The notes: generated by a model not told the origin, from the sequence alone. A stretch of 64,000 nucleotides of DNA from Oxalicibacterium flavum (GCF_014635065.1 NZ_BMCG01000003.1:496001-560000), one strand, 5' to 3'; shown: positions 19,657 through 29,108, counted from the first letter of the stretch. Numbers and translations: made by a program.

Positions 19657-20085
19657 TCAACTCGCCGCGCGATTGATGCACTCGATATACGCCGCCCCAT
19701 CCGGCGGCACGCCGTTGCGCTGCGAATTCCAGATCATCTGCCCCAGGCATTCCATGATTTGGTGATGTGCCTCGTGTTCGGAATCGAGCCGGCGCGCCAG
19801 GTTCTGGAAGGCGGCGCGGATGCCCGGTGGCTGGTCGATGGAAATCTGTTCGGCGATCGACAGGTGCATCGACAGGTGCAGGAAGGGATTGATGCGGCCG
19901 GCTTCCACCGAGTAATCCTGCGCCAGCGCATCCTCGACGTTCTCGAAATCGGGCGCGTATTCGGGATGCTGCACGATCCAGTCGCGGGCGATGGCCTCCA
20001 AGGGCGTGAGAATGGCGTTATCGACGCTCTTGCGATAGGTCTCGCAGAAGAAGCGGCGCACGTCGTGTTGGGATGGTGTAAACAT
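19657..20085 (-). CDS. DUF1841 family protein
   Basis: This 142-residue soluble protein has the DUF1841 pattern: MFTPSQHDVRRFFCETYRK at the start, HPEYAPDFEN, and the histidine-rich central stretch NPFLHLSMHLSIAEQISIDQP, then EAHHQIMECLGQMIWNSQRN. The family is common in Betaproteobacteria and has no known function. It is convergent with the cytochrome pair and divergent from the reductase gene. The ATG at 20085 is the family-consistent start. Confidence 0.85.
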   Translation of the reverse strand: MFTPSQHDVRRFFCETYRKSVDNAILTPLEAIARDWIVQHPEYAPDFENVEDALAQDYSVEAGRINPFLHLSMHLSIAEQISIDQPPGIRAAFQNLARRLDSEHEAHHQIMECLGQMIWNSQRNGVPPDGAAYIECINRAAS

Positions 20086-20239
20086 GATCCTGCCGGGCGG
20101 AAAGGGCGCAATGATGGGTTGAAGCCGCCATTGTACGTTGCCTGCAGTCTGCCCGCAGGTCTGCTTTCGGCTACCATAGCGGGCGACAAGCGTTGCCGCT
20201 CCGGGCAGCGCGCCCAGCGACTACAACACGGAATCCACC

Positions 20240-20824
20240 ATGGTTAACCAGGAAGCACTCGACACCCTCTTTACCCACGCCCACACCAATCACGGCTGGC
20301 TCGACAAGCCGGTGACCACCGGCCAGTTGCGCGACATCTACGAACTGATGAAATGGTGCCCGACCGCCTTCAACTGCGCGCCGGCGCGCATTGCCTTCAT
20401 CAAGTCGCCGCAGGCCAAGGAAAAACTCGCCGCCTGCGTATCGGCCGGCAACGTGGAAAAGGTGAAATCGGCGCCGATCACCGCCATCATCGGCATGGAC
20501 ATGGCGTTCTCGCGCAAGATGCCGCAACTGTTCCCGCACATGGACGTGCAGTCGCTGATGGACGGCAATCCGGCGCTGGCGGAGGAAACTGCGTTCCGTA
20601 ACAGCTCGCTGCAGGGCGGCTATTTCATCCTCGCGGCGCGCGCTATCGGCCTGGACGTGGGACCGATGTCGGGTTTCGATGCAGAGAAGGTCAACGAGGC
20701 ATTCTTCGTCGGCACCAAGGTCAAGGCCAACTTCCTGTGCAGCATCGGCTACGGCGACCACAGCAAGATCAAGCCGCGCCTGCCGAGGCTGACCTTCGAT
20801 GCGGCGTGCGCGGTGGTGCTGTAA
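20240..20824 (+). CDS. rutE: Malonic semialdehyde reductase (RutE/HadB-type nitroreductase family)
   Basis: This 194-residue flavoenzyme reduces malonic semialdehyde to 3-hydroxypropionate. Family features are TNHGWLDKPVTTGQLRDIYELMKWCPTAFN broken across residues 15-45, the phosphate-binding NCAPARIAFIKS, the middle stretch FRNSSLQGGYFILAARAIGLDVGPMSGFD, and FLCSIGYGD near the C-terminus. In E. coli it belongs to the pyrimidine-degrading rut operon, but no other rut gene is here. The role is therefore more likely general detoxification of the semialdehyde (inference). It ends at a clear hairpin shared with the convergent receptor gene. Confidence 0.85.
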   Translation: MVNQEALDTLFTHAHTNHGWLDKPVTTGQLRDIYELMKWCPTAFNCAPARIAFIKSPQAKEKLAACVSAGNVEKVKSAPITAIIGMDMAFSRKMPQLFPHMDVQSLMDGNPALAEETAFRNSSLQGGYFILAARAIGLDVGPMSGFDAEKVNEAFFVGTKVKANFLCSIGYGDHSKIKPRLPRLTFDAACAVVL

Positions 20825-20836
20825 GCATCGTTGAAA

Positions 20837-20865
20837 AAGCCAGTTCCTTGCAAAAGAACTGGCTT
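20837..20865. terminator. Bidirectional hairpin terminator
   Basis: AAGCCAGTTC (20837-20846) pairs with GAACTGGCTT (20856-20865). An A-run precedes it, serving the minus-strand receptor gene, and a short T-containing stretch follows it. It lies between two convergent genes. Confidence 0.7.
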
Positions 20866-20873
20866 GTATCTTC

Positions 20874-23261
20874 CTAGAATTTCAGATTGGCACGAATGCC
20901 GATGCTTCTTCCCAGCCCCATTTGTGCAAAGACCGGATTGGCATCGCGGTCGATCCCTGTGTAATAACGTTCATCCAGCAGGTTCTCGACAAAGGCATTG
21001 ACCGACCAGTTGCCTCTCCTGATGCCGGTCTGCGCATTGACGATGATGCGCGAATCGATCGAGTCCTGCGGTGCAATGCCGAAGACCGCCTGATAGCCAG
21101 ACGTGTATTTGGCATCGCCACCGACGTAGAAACCGTTCCCGAACTGATAATGCCCGCCCAGGCCGACCGTCCATTTCGGTGCTTCGGGCAGGGGTTGTCC
21201 GGAAAGATCGCCGTAGCTGAAGTGATCGAACTCGAGGAATTTCGTATCGAGGTAACCAATCGAGGCAAATGTGGAAAGGCGGTTGTTTACCTTCCATGTC
21301 GGTTCGATTTCGAAGCCCCATGTGCGTGAAGAGGCGGCATTCTGGGTTTCGCGATAAAACGCGTCATTGGGATCCGGACGGATTTCAATTTGCTGGTTGA
21401 TGTACTTGGTATGGAACAGGTTGGCATTCAGCAGCAGGCGGTTGTCGAGGAAGCTGCCTTTGTAGAACAGTTCGTAGCTGTGCGCTTTTTCCGGGTTGTA
21501 GTAGTGCGCGGTCAGGGTGCGCTGGTTGATGTAGTAACCGCCGGTGCGGAAGCCTTGCGTATAGGACACGCCGGCCATCTGGGTTTCGGACAGTTTTTTG
21601 GACAGGGCGACCTTGGGCACGAAATTGGTTTCGTCCAGATCGGCCTGATTGCTGCGGGAGATCATTGTGCCGTTCAGATTGCGTTGCGACGCGAACTGGT
21701 ATTCCTTGTTGCGCAGGTAGTCGAGGCGGCCGCCCAGCGTGGCGTGCCATGTCGGGACGAACTCATAGGTGGCTTCTCCGAACAACGCCACATTGTCGGT
21801 TTTGCCTCCGGTTACCTGGCGCTGTATGACGCCGTTCGGAAGGGTGATATCCAGGTCCGTATTGGTGTTCTGGTAGCTGCCGTAAAGACCGCCGACCCAC
21901 TTCCACTTTTCTCCCTGATAGTTGAAACGGAATTCCTGCGTGATCAGCGAATCGTCAATCGAGCCGTCGATGCCGCTGGCTATTCCAGGCGTCCCGAGTT
22001 CTACGGAGATGCGGCGGCTGGCACCATCGTTCCAGCCGGTTGACGAGGTGAATTTGAGTCTGTCCGACAACGCATGCGTGATCTCCAGTGCGGCATTCTG
22101 CGTTCTCAGCGGTCGGTATTCGGCATAGGTCGGCCATTGATAGAAATCGCCGCGCTCGGCATCGAGTCCGAAATTGGCATTGGCGCCGATGAAGCGATCG
22201 GCAGGATTTTCCTTGCCGACGGCATAGGTGAAGAGGGCGGTGGTATTCGGCAGCGCCTTGGGAGCGAAAAGGATTTTTCCGCGCAGGTTGTAGCTCAGGT
22301 CGGTCCGGTACTCGTCATAGTTCGAAAATTGGGTGTAGGTGGGAAATGACACGGGAGACGTGGAGCGTTCGTACGAACCCGTAATGCGCATTGCCACTTC
22401 ATCTGCGACAAGCGGCGTATTCACCATGAATGCGGTGCCGGCCAAGCGATCGCTTCCCACGGTTCCGGAAATCTCCGCTTCCTGCCGAAAGACCGGGTCC
22501 TTCGATTTGAGATAAATGGCGCCGGTCATGGCCGCCCGGCCGCTCAAGGTGGACTGCGGCCCGCGATACACCTCCACCTGTTCCGCATCCCACAGGGAAC
22601 GCGGTGCGCGGCGTGCGTTCACGCGTGTTTGCAAGACGCCGTCGATATAGAGCGATCCGACAGGTGTTCCGCCGGGAACGAATCCCTCCGAACTCATGCC
22701 CCGGATGACGAAACCCGAACTGACGTAGGCGCTGTCCATGACATTGCCCAGACGCCTGAAGCCTTCGCGGAAGGTGCGAATCTGGCCGTCTTCGATGTCG
22801 TCCGCCGTCACGATTCCGACGGATGCCGTGGAATCGTTGAGCACACTGGTTTCTCGCGAACCGTACAGTGTCGTCGTGACAGTGACGGGCGCCAGTGTGG
22901 ATTCGGCCTGCATGCCGGTGGCAGGGAGCTTGCGCAGCGTGTAGCTGCCGTCACCGTGCGCGTCGGCAGCAAGTCCGCTGCCTTGCAAGATCTTTCGCAA
23001 TCCCTGGTCGCCGGTATAACTGCCGCTCAGGCCGGCACTGTGCAGGCCGGCGACGAGTGCCGGATCGAACGAAAGCGCAATGCCGGCGCTGGCGGTGAAG
23101 CGCGTAAGCACGTCTTCCAGCGGACCGGCGGCAATGCTGTAGCTGCGTGCCGATTGCGGCGGCGCGGTCTGTGCTTGGGAGGGAAGGATCGGCAAGGCAA
23201 AGGCAAGCAGGACGGCAAGCGTCATGGCCCTGGGCTGAAAGCGTGAAGAGAGGAGCGGCAC
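20874..23261 (-). CDS. TonB-dependent siderophore receptor with STN signalling domain
   Basis: This 795-residue outer-membrane receptor takes up a ferric complex with TonB energy. It has a signal peptide (LAVLLAFALPILPSQAQ) and an STN domain (YSIAAGPLEDVLTRFTASAGIALSF...GLRKILQGSGL) that talks to a FecR-type regulator. The plug domain includes FVIRGMSSEGFVPGGTPVGSLYIDGV and EVYRGPQSTLSGRAAMTGAI, followed by a 22-strand type barrel ending MGLGRSIGIRANLKF. The plug resembles FyuA-like receptors, but the siderophore cannot be named. I chose GTG at 23261 because GGAAA lies just upstream; ATG 23225 is the alternative. It follows fecI and fecR, giving a full cell-surface signalling module. Confidence 0.9.
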   Translation of the reverse strand: MPLLSSRFQPRAMTLAVLLAFALPILPSQAQTAPPQSARSYSIAAGPLEDVLTRFTASAGIALSFDPALVAGLHSAGLSGSYTGDQGLRKILQGSGLAADAHGDGSYTLRKLPATGMQAESTLAPVTVTTTLYGSRETSVLNDSTASVGIVTADDIEDGQIRTFREGFRRLGNVMDSAYVSSGFVIRGMSSEGFVPGGTPVGSLYIDGVLQTRVNARRAPRSLWDAEQVEVYRGPQSTLSGRAAMTGAIYLKSKDPVFRQEAEISGTVGSDRLAGTAFMVNTPLVADEVAMRITGSYERSTSPVSFPTYTQFSNYDEYRTDLSYNLRGKILFAPKALPNTTALFTYAVGKENPADRFIGANANFGLDAERGDFYQWPTYAEYRPLRTQNAALEITHALSDRLKFTSSTGWNDGASRRISVELGTPGIASGIDGSIDDSLITQEFRFNYQGEKWKWVGGLYGSYQNTNTDLDITLPNGVIQRQVTGGKTDNVALFGEATYEFVPTWHATLGGRLDYLRNKEYQFASQRNLNGTMISRSNQADLDETNFVPKVALSKKLSETQMAGVSYTQGFRTGGYYINQRTLTAHYYNPEKAHSYELFYKGSFLDNRLLLNANLFHTKYINQQIEIRPDPNDAFYRETQNAASSRTWGFEIEPTWKVNNRLSTFASIGYLDTKFLEFDHFSYGDLSGQPLPEAPKWTVGLGGHYQFGNGFYVGGDAKYTSGYQAVFGIAPQDSIDSRIIVNAQTGIRRGNWSVNAFVENLLDERYYTGIDRDANPVFAQMGLGRSIGIRANLKF

Positions 23262-23329
23262 GGTGGGTTTCCTTTCGTTGCATGTTTTGTGACTTACAAA
23301 GAACACGACGAACGAAACGGAAAAAGGTA

Positions 23330-24286
23330 TCAGGCGGGCTCCACCGTGACCCAGTAACGGGTGCGATAACGCACCTGCAGCGGGAAGCTGGCAGCCAGCA
23401 GATGCAGGCTGCGCTCGGGTTCCAGCGCGGGGAAGGTACCGGATACGCGCAGATCGGCCACCTCCGGATGGCAGCGCAGCAGGCCGGGACGGTAACGGTC
23501 GAGCTCGGCAAGCAGATCGGCCAGCCGCATGCGGCGCGCGACGATCATGCCGTTGGTCCAGGCTTCGTCGGCGGCGTTGTCGCTCTTTTCCGGCATGGCA
23601 GGGCCGTCGGGGCCGAAGACGATGCTGTAACCGTGCTCGACCTGGCGGCGCTGGCCGGCGGATTCGACTTCCACCATCCCTTCGAAGACAGCGACGCGGC
23701 TGGTCTGTTCGCCGGCGGCCCGACGCACCGCGAAGCGGGTACCGATGGGACGCGCGGTGCCATCCGCGGTGGCGATGACGAGCGGACGCGGCGTAGGCGC
23801 CGGATCGGGCGCACTGGTGACGAGGATTTCTCCGGCGAGCAGGCGGATCAGGCGGGTTTCTGCATTGAACTGCACGGCAATCTCGGTGCCGGTATTGAGC
23901 AGCAGTTGTGTGCCATCTGCCAGCGTCATGCTGCGCTGTTCGCCGGTGGCGGTCTGCCAGCGCTCGCCATCGATGCTGACATGCCTCCAGGCGAGCCAGC
24001 CAGCCGGCAGAGCGGGCAGCCAGAGCAGGCGCAGCAACTGGCGGCGGCGTGCATTCGGTTGTTCGAGCGCAGTGCGAACCGGTCCTTGAGGAAGTGCTCG
24101 CAGGTCGCCGAGCAGCCCCTCGGCGCGTTGCCATGCACGGCTGTGGGCCGCGCTGGTGCTGCGCCAGCGGTCAACCGCTTCCCAGTCCGCAGGACCTGCA
24201 TCGCCCGCATGCAGGCGCATCAGCCAGTCGGCTGCCTCGCGCAGGATGACGGGATCGATGTCGGCGGTGGGATTGGTTGTCGTCAT
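23330..24286 (-). CDS. FecR-family anti-sigma/signal transducer
   Basis: This 318-residue inner-membrane regulator relays the signal from the receptor to the sigma factor. The N-terminal cytoplasmic DUF4880-like part reads DPVILREAADWLMRLHAGDAGPADWEAVDRWR. A short hydrophobic span follows (LLRLLWLPALPAGWLAW, about 92-108). The periplasmic FecR domain reads RSMTLADGTQLLLNTGTEIAV...IGTRFAVRR...VFEGMVEVES, and the STN-like end reads VSGTFPALEPERSLHLLAASFPLQVRYR. Its ATG overlaps the fecI stop by 4 bases (ATGA), implying translational coupling. The paired receptor gene follows 68 bases downstream. Confidence 0.9.
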   Translation of the reverse strand: MTTTNPTADIDPVILREAADWLMRLHAGDAGPADWEAVDRWRSTSAAHSRAWQRAEGLLGDLRALPQGPVRTALEQPNARRRQLLRLLWLPALPAGWLAWRHVSIDGERWQTATGEQRSMTLADGTQLLLNTGTEIAVQFNAETRLIRLLAGEILVTSAPDPAPTPRPLVIATADGTARPIGTRFAVRRAAGEQTSRVAVFEGMVEVESAGQRRQVEHGYSIVFGPDGPAMPEKSDNAADEAWTNGMIVARRMRLADLLAELDRYRPGLLRCHPEVADLRVSGTFPALEPERSLHLLAASFPLQVRYRTRYWVTVEPA

Positions 24287-24777
24287 GCCATGCTCAGGCA
24301 GGCGAGAAAGGCCGCGCTCATGTGGCGTTTGACGGTGGCGAGCGAGATCTCCATTTCCTGCGCGATGTCTGCATAGACCAGGCCGTCGAGCTGCGAGCGC
24401 AGAAAGATGCGGCGCGTCAGTGGCGGCAGCGCGGATAGGCACTGATCGATGCGAAGCAGCGTTTCCATGATCAGCATGCGTGTTTCGGGAGAAGGTGCTT
24501 GCGCTTCAGGCTGCATGGCCAGCGCTTCGAGATAGGCGCGTTCGAGTTCCTGCCGGCGCCAGTGATCGTTGACCAGATTGCGCGCGATGGTAGTCAGGTA
24601 GGCACGCGGTTCGCGCCAGCTTGCCATTTCCGCGCGTTCGCTGCTCATGACGCGGACAAAGGTCTCCTGCGCCAGATCGGCGGCCTGATCCAGGCAACCC
24701 AGCTTGCGGCGCAGCCAGCCATGCAGCCACGCATGGTGTTCGGTATAGAGTTCTGCAATCGGAGAGGATTTGGGCAC
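24283..24777 (-). CDS. ECF sigma factor, FecI family
   Basis: This 164-residue sigma factor has region 2 (LYTEHHAWLHGWLRRKLG...DLAQETFVRVM, REPRAYLTTIARNLVNDHWRR) and region 4 (ALPPLTRRIFLRSQLDGLVYADIAQEMEISLATVKRHM). It directs RNA polymerase to the receptor gene promoter when the ferric siderophore is present. It probably starts at GTG 24777, since no in-frame ATG fits. A Fur-box-like site lies about 60 bases upstream. The expected route is that iron starvation lifts Fur repression and FecR then releases the sigma factor (family knowledge). Confidence 0.92.
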   Translation of the reverse strand: MPKSSPIAELYTEHHAWLHGWLRRKLGCLDQAADLAQETFVRVMSSERAEMASWREPRAYLTTIARNLVNDHWRRQELERAYLEALAMQPEAQAPSPETRMLIMETLLRIDQCLSALPPLTRRIFLRSQLDGLVYADIAQEMEISLATVKRHMSAAFLACLSMA

Positions 24778-24831
24778 GGGACGCTCAAGTAAGAAACAGA
24801 AGTGGCTGGCGTTCCGGACTGGAGTGCTGGC

Positions 24832-24855
24832 TAATGAGAATGTTTCTTATTCTCT
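24832..24855 (-). promoter_or_regulatory. Fur-box-like site upstream of the first fecI
   Basis: GAGAAT (24836-24841) and ATTCTC (24849-24854) form an inverted repeat. The 19 bases 24836-24854 match the classical Fur consensus at 13 positions. The site lies 59 bases upstream of the sigma-factor start. Confidence 0.6.
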
Positions 24856-24975
24856 ACGGCGGGGTGCCTGGAGTCAATCAGGATGCCCACCGAATCGCCT
24901 GTTGTGGTGAACTTGCTACTGATGGGCATGGTTGAAATACATGTCGCAGTTTGTGGCCGACAGCATTTATCGCGC

Positions 24976-25005
24976 AAAAAAAAAGCGGCATCGAATGCCG
25001 CTTTT
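24976..25005 (-). terminator. Rho-independent terminator after the second TonB receptor
   Basis: AAAAGCGGCAT (24981-24991) pairs with ATGCCGCTTTT (24995-25005) around a 3-base loop. On the minus strand it is followed by a T-run of nine. It lies 26 bases after the stop of the receptor gene. Confidence 0.88.
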
Positions 25006-25030
25006 GCAAGAGATGAGGTTGCCAGCGTGC

Positions 25031-27460
25031 CTACCAGCGGTAGGTCAGGGTAGCGATGGCAGAGCGGGGCGTACCATAGAAGCAGGCATACGAGCAGGTG
25101 ACATAGCGCTTGTCGAGGATGTTGGTCAGATTGAGCGACAACAGCCATTCCGGCGTAAAGCGATAGCTGGCTACCGCATCCATCACGGTATAGCTCGATA
25201 CGTCCACGGTATTGGTAAAGTTTTTCGAGCTGCCGAAGTAGCGGACGCCGCCACCGAAGGACAGGGCATCGTTCATCCGGTAGTCCAGCCAGAGTGCCGC
25301 CATGTTGCGCGGTACGCCGCCTTCGCGGTTGCCCTCCGTGCCGGAGTTGCTTTTGGTGACAGCATTGTCGATATAGGCATAGGAGGCGATCAGGTTAAGA
25401 CCATTGTCGAATTGCGCGTGTGCTTCCAGTTCGAGACCACGTGAGCGGATTTCTCCTTCCTGGATGGAGTAACCGGGATTGGCAAGATCTGTGGTGGTGA
25501 CGTTCTGCTGGGTCAGTTCATACACCGAGGCGGTAAAGGAGTGGTTGGCGCCGGGCGGACGATAGCGTATGCCGATTTCGTATTGCTCTCCCTCGGTAGG
25601 TTTGAACGCGTTGCCGGAGAAGGAACGGCCGGACGAGGGTTCGAAGGATTGCGAATAGCTGACGTAAGGCGCCCAGCCATTTTCGAACAGACGTACCAGG
25701 CCGATGCGGCCGGTGAAGGCATTGTCATCGAATACGGTTTCCGAGGCACCGCTGATGCGGTCGTCGTACGATGCATCGACCTTGTCGTAGCGACCGCCCA
25801 GCGTCAGTACCCATCGATCATCGAACTTCATGTGCTGTTGGGCGTACAGACCCAGTTGGCGCGATTTGTCGAGGCCATCCGTTTGCGGCGTGGCGTTCAA
25901 CGTGACCGGCGAGCCATAGATCGGGCTATACACATCCAGCATCGCGACGCTACCGCCGTATTGCACACGGTCGAAGCGTTGGCGGCTGTAGTCCACGCCA
26001 ATCAATGTGGTGTTTTCGATGTTGCCGCTGCGCCATTTGGCTTCGAGCTGATTGTCGATGGAAAAAGAGCGATCCTTGTCGTCACGGGTATAGGCGCCGC
26101 GCAGGATATTACGCTGGTCTGCAGTACTGAAGCCGTCCATCCAGATGTCCGCGTGATTGGTCCTGCCGTGGAAGTAGAGCAGGTTCTGGCGGAACGTCAG
26201 CGTTTCGTTCAGCTTGTGGCTCAGAAGATAGCCGAGCGTCTGGTTCTCGGAGTCGAAGCGGTTGAAGCCGGGTTCGCCGATGAAGCGGTCGTGCGCAATA
26301 CGGCCGTTCGGATTGGCGACGGCCGTGCCCTCGAATGGCAGGCCATAGACCGAGACAGTGTCGTTGTCCTGCAGATTGGCGAACAGCGTCAGGGAGGTAT
26401 CGTCCGTCGGCTGCCAGCGGATCGAGGCAGCGCCGAAGTTGCGGTCGTCGTTGGCATAGTCCGTTGCGGTATCGCTGCGACGGACGAGACCGGTGAAGCG
26501 GTAACTCAACGAGCCGTCTTCGGTGATCTTGCCGGAGAAGTCGCCGGCAATCTGCTTGCGATCGAAGCTGCCGAGCTGGAGCTTGAGTTCGCGCAGGGTT
26601 TCAAGCTGCGGCTGCTTGGTCACCATGTTGATGATGCCGCCGGGAGCCGCATTGCCGTACAGGACGGACGCTGGTCCTTTCAGCAACTCGATGCGTTCCA
26701 TGGCATACGGTTCGGATACGCCGCTGAACGTGTTGCGCGTCAGTTTCGTGCCGTTCAGATACATCGGTGCAGAGCCGGTGACGTTGAAGCCGCGGATGAC
26801 CATGCCGTCACTGGTCGTGTTTTCGCCACCGAGGGCATGTACGCCCGCCGTGTATTGCAATGCCTGGCTCAGCGATTCTGCATTCTGGATTTCGATCTGG
26901 TCTGCGGTCACGATGTTGACGGTCTGTGCCGTTTCCATCAGCGGAATATCGGATTTTGTTGCCGTGATGCTGCGGCTGGCGACATATCCCTTCACCGGTC
27001 CGAGCGCATGTTCTTCAGACCCAGTTCCATGTACAGTCACCGCCGGCAGAACGGATGGCTGCTCTGTCGTGCCTGCTCGCAGGGCGTAGCTGCCGTTGGC
27101 ATTGCGTTCTGCCTGCAGCCCCGTGCCCGTCAGCAAGTTATTCAGTGCCTGCAATACGGTGTGGCGGCCCTGCAGTCCTGCGGTTTTCTTGCCTTGGGTC
27201 TGTTCCGGCGTGAAGCTCAGGATCACGCCAGCCTGGCTGGCTACCTGTCGCAATGCTGTCGCGAGATCGCCGGCGGCGATATCGAAATCGAGGATCGCCG
27301 CCCGGGCTTCGGATGCGGTGCCTTGCGCAAGCGACGGGGCTGGCTGGTTGAGGACGCAGAGGACGCCGACGAAGATCAGATGGACGGCAAAGGCGATGGG
27401 TTTGCGTTTGAGCGGCTGGCCGCGCATTGTTTTGCGGCGACGGAGTGGAGCATGTGTCAT
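25031..27460 (-). CDS. TonB-dependent siderophore receptor with STN domain (ferrichrome/hydroxamate type)
   Basis: This 809-residue outer-membrane receptor has a long signal peptide (hydrophobic IAFAVHLIFVGVLCVL) and an STN domain at about 53-105 (FDIAAGDLATALRQVASQAGVILSF). The plug includes VTADQIEIQNAESLSQALQY, DGMVIRGFN and ELLKGPASVLYGNAAPGGIINMVTK. The barrel ends DKRYVTCSYACFYGTPR and LTYRW. The CSYACFYG stretch near the end is typical of FhuA/FoxA/FcuA-like hydroxamate-siderophore receptors, so ferrichrome or ferrioxamine is the best guess (inference). ATG 27460 has AGGT upstream. It is the third gene of a second fecI-fecR module. Confidence 0.92.
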   Translation of the reverse strand: MTHAPLRRRKTMRGQPLKRKPIAFAVHLIFVGVLCVLNQPAPSLAQGTASEARAAILDFDIAAGDLATALRQVASQAGVILSFTPEQTQGKKTAGLQGRHTVLQALNNLLTGTGLQAERNANGSYALRAGTTEQPSVLPAVTVHGTGSEEHALGPVKGYVASRSITATKSDIPLMETAQTVNIVTADQIEIQNAESLSQALQYTAGVHALGGENTTSDGMVIRGFNVTGSAPMYLNGTKLTRNTFSGVSEPYAMERIELLKGPASVLYGNAAPGGIINMVTKQPQLETLRELKLQLGSFDRKQIAGDFSGKITEDGSLSYRFTGLVRRSDTATDYANDDRNFGAASIRWQPTDDTSLTLFANLQDNDTVSVYGLPFEGTAVANPNGRIAHDRFIGEPGFNRFDSENQTLGYLLSHKLNETLTFRQNLLYFHGRTNHADIWMDGFSTADQRNILRGAYTRDDKDRSFSIDNQLEAKWRSGNIENTTLIGVDYSRQRFDRVQYGGSVAMLDVYSPIYGSPVTLNATPQTDGLDKSRQLGLYAQQHMKFDDRWVLTLGGRYDKVDASYDDRISGASETVFDDNAFTGRIGLVRLFENGWAPYVSYSQSFEPSSGRSFSGNAFKPTEGEQYEIGIRYRPPGANHSFTASVYELTQQNVTTTDLANPGYSIQEGEIRSRGLELEAHAQFDNGLNLIASYAYIDNAVTKSNSGTEGNREGGVPRNMAALWLDYRMNDALSFGGGVRYFGSSKNFTNTVDVSSYTVMDAVASYRFTPEWLLSLNLTNILDKRYVTCSYACFYGTPRSAIATLTYRW

Positions 27461-27564
27461 GGTTGACCTGTATCGAAAGGAAGTGAATCGGGTTTTCAAT
27501 ACACAGGTCGTACGAGAAGAAAAAACGGGTACTACTTTTTTCGGATTTATTTTTCAGCGACTTT

Positions 27565-28566
27565 TCAACTGGCAGGCAAGGACTCGACATTGACCCAGTA
27601 GCGGTTGATGAAGCGTACCTGCAGCGGCAGGGAATGGCCGAGCGAACGCAGGACTTCGTCGGTATCGTCCACCGGGAATACGCCCGAGATGCGCAGATCG
27701 GCAACGCTGTCGTCGCAACCGACGAAGCCGTGGCGATAGCGGCTGAGTTCGTTGAGAAAATCCTGCAGGCGCATGCCATCGGCCAGGATCTGGCCGCGGC
27801 GCCAGCCCCAGGTCTGCTCGGAAGCAGTCTGGGCAGGCTCCACTCCGTCGGCATGCATGCGTGCAGTCTGGCCGGCCTGCAGCACGAGCGGCTGTCCGCG
27901 GCGCGGCACCAGTCTTACCGCGCCTTCTTCCACCGCGACCACTGTGGCGTCGCCGTCCAGCCTGACCGCGTAACGCGTGCCGAGCGCCCAGGCTTCGCCA
28001 TGCTCGGTATCGACCAGGAACGGACGGTAGGCGCTGCCTTGTTCGGCAGCCGTGGCGACGAACAGTTCGCCCTTGACCAGTTGCAACAGGCGCTGCGTGC
28101 TGGTGTAGCGGATGTTGACGGCGCTATTGCTGTTGAGCTGCAGCAGGCTGCCGTCGGCGAGCGTGGTCTCGCGGCGTGCGCCCACGCCGATCGAGAGATC
28201 GGCCAGCACGGCACGCACGGACGTGGTCTTCAGACCGGTCCAGCCGGTTGCGCCGATGACGAGCAGCCATGCCAGTGTCTTGAGGCCGGTGCGGCGGGTG
28301 ACGCGTTTGCGGCCGAGTGCGCTTCTTCCCGCCTGTGCGTCCAGATTGCGGAAGTTGCCGCTGACGCGTTCGATGTGCTGCCATGCGCGTTCGTGGTCGC
28401 CGTGTGCCTGCCGCCACGCCAGCCACTCACGCTTTTCTTCGGCCGACACATCCTCCTGCATCAGCACGGTCAGCCACTCGGCGGCCTGTTGCGCGACCTC
28501 GATCGACAGCGGGCGTCCATCGGCATAGAGCACACCGGCACTGGAAGAGGAGGGAATGGCGGACAT
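27565..28566 (-). CDS. FecR-family anti-sigma/signal transducer
   Basis: This 333-residue regulator has the same plan as the other FecR here. There is a cytoplasmic N-terminus (IEVAQQAAEWLTVLMQEDVSAEEKREWLAW, about 22-51), one membrane span (TLAWLLVIGATGWTGLKT, about 97-114), and a periplasmic FecR domain (RETTLADGSLLQLNSNSAVNI, ALGTRYAVRL, VEEGAVRLVP). The C-terminal end is STN-like (ISGVFPVDDTDEVLRSLGHSLPLQVRF). The start is taken at ATG 28566, 10 bases after the fecI stop. It should respond to the receptor gene 104 bases downstream. Confidence 0.9.
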   Translation of the reverse strand: MSAIPSSSSAGVLYADGRPLSIEVAQQAAEWLTVLMQEDVSAEEKREWLAWRQAHGDHERAWQHIERVSGNFRNLDAQAGRSALGRKRVTRRTGLKTLAWLLVIGATGWTGLKTTSVRAVLADLSIGVGARRETTLADGSLLQLNSNSAVNIRYTSTQRLLQLVKGELFVATAAEQGSAYRPFLVDTEHGEAWALGTRYAVRLDGDATVVAVEEGAVRLVPRRGQPLVLQAGQTARMHADGVEPAQTASEQTWGWRRGQILADGMRLQDFLNELSRYRHGFVGCDDSVADLRISGVFPVDDTDEVLRSLGHSLPLQVRFINRYWVNVESLPAS

Positions 28567-28576
28567 ACGGGAAGGG

Positions 28577-29092
28577 TCAGAGGGCGGCGAAGTCGGGAGC
28601 GGCAAAGAAGCACAGCATGTTGGCCTGCGTCAGGTATTTCTTCACCGAATGCGTGCTGACGTTCAGTTCGGTGGCGATCTCTGCATAGGTCATGCCATCG
28701 AGATGCGCGAACAGGAAGGCGCTGCGTGCCTTGTCGGACAGCCTGGCAAGCGCGCGATCCACCAGCGACAGCGATTCCATCAGGATGGATAGTGTTTCCG
28801 GCGAAGGCCAGCTGGGCTCCGGCAAATGCTGGAGCGCATCGAGATAGGCTTTCTCGAGTTCTTCACGGCGCCAGTGATTGGTCAGCAGGCGCTGGGCGAT
28901 GGTCGCCAGGAAGGGGCGCGGTTCGCGAATGTCCGTGGTGTTGCCCGCAACGAACACTTTCAGAAACGTATCCTGAGCCAGATCGCTGGCGTGGCCTGCA
29001 TCGCGCATGCGGCGTCTGAGCCAGCCGAGCAGCCAGGAATGGTGATCGATATAGAGCGACTGGATGTCGTCGCGAAGGGCATCGGAGGCCAT
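28577..29092 (-). CDS. ECF sigma factor, FecI family
   Basis: This 171-residue sigma factor has region 2 (LYIDHHSWLLGWLRRRM...DLAQDTFLKVFV, REPRPFLATIAQRLLTNHWRR) and region 4 (LARLSDKARSAFLFAHLDGMTYAEIATELNVSTHSVKKYL). It is clearly homologous to the FecI at 24283 but diverged, so each module probably has its own specificity. The ATG at 29092 lies 17 bases from a Fur-like box. It heads an operon with fecR and probably the hydroxamate receptor. Confidence 0.92.
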   Translation of the reverse strand: MASDALRDDIQSLYIDHHSWLLGWLRRRMRDAGHASDLAQDTFLKVFVAGNTTDIREPRPFLATIAQRLLTNHWRREELEKAYLDALQHLPEPSWPSPETLSILMESLSLVDRALARLSDKARSAFLFAHLDGMTYAEIATELNVSTHSVKKYLTQANMLCFFAAPDFAAL

Positions 29093-29108
29093 GAGGCACG
29101 CATTTAAA

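Noticed and set aside
23262-24134. N-terminal extension of the FyuA-like receptor frame by about 290 codons
   Set aside because: The extension overlaps the fecR gene in another frame and has no family similarity. A GTG with a good ribosome site at 23261 directly precedes a proper signal peptide.
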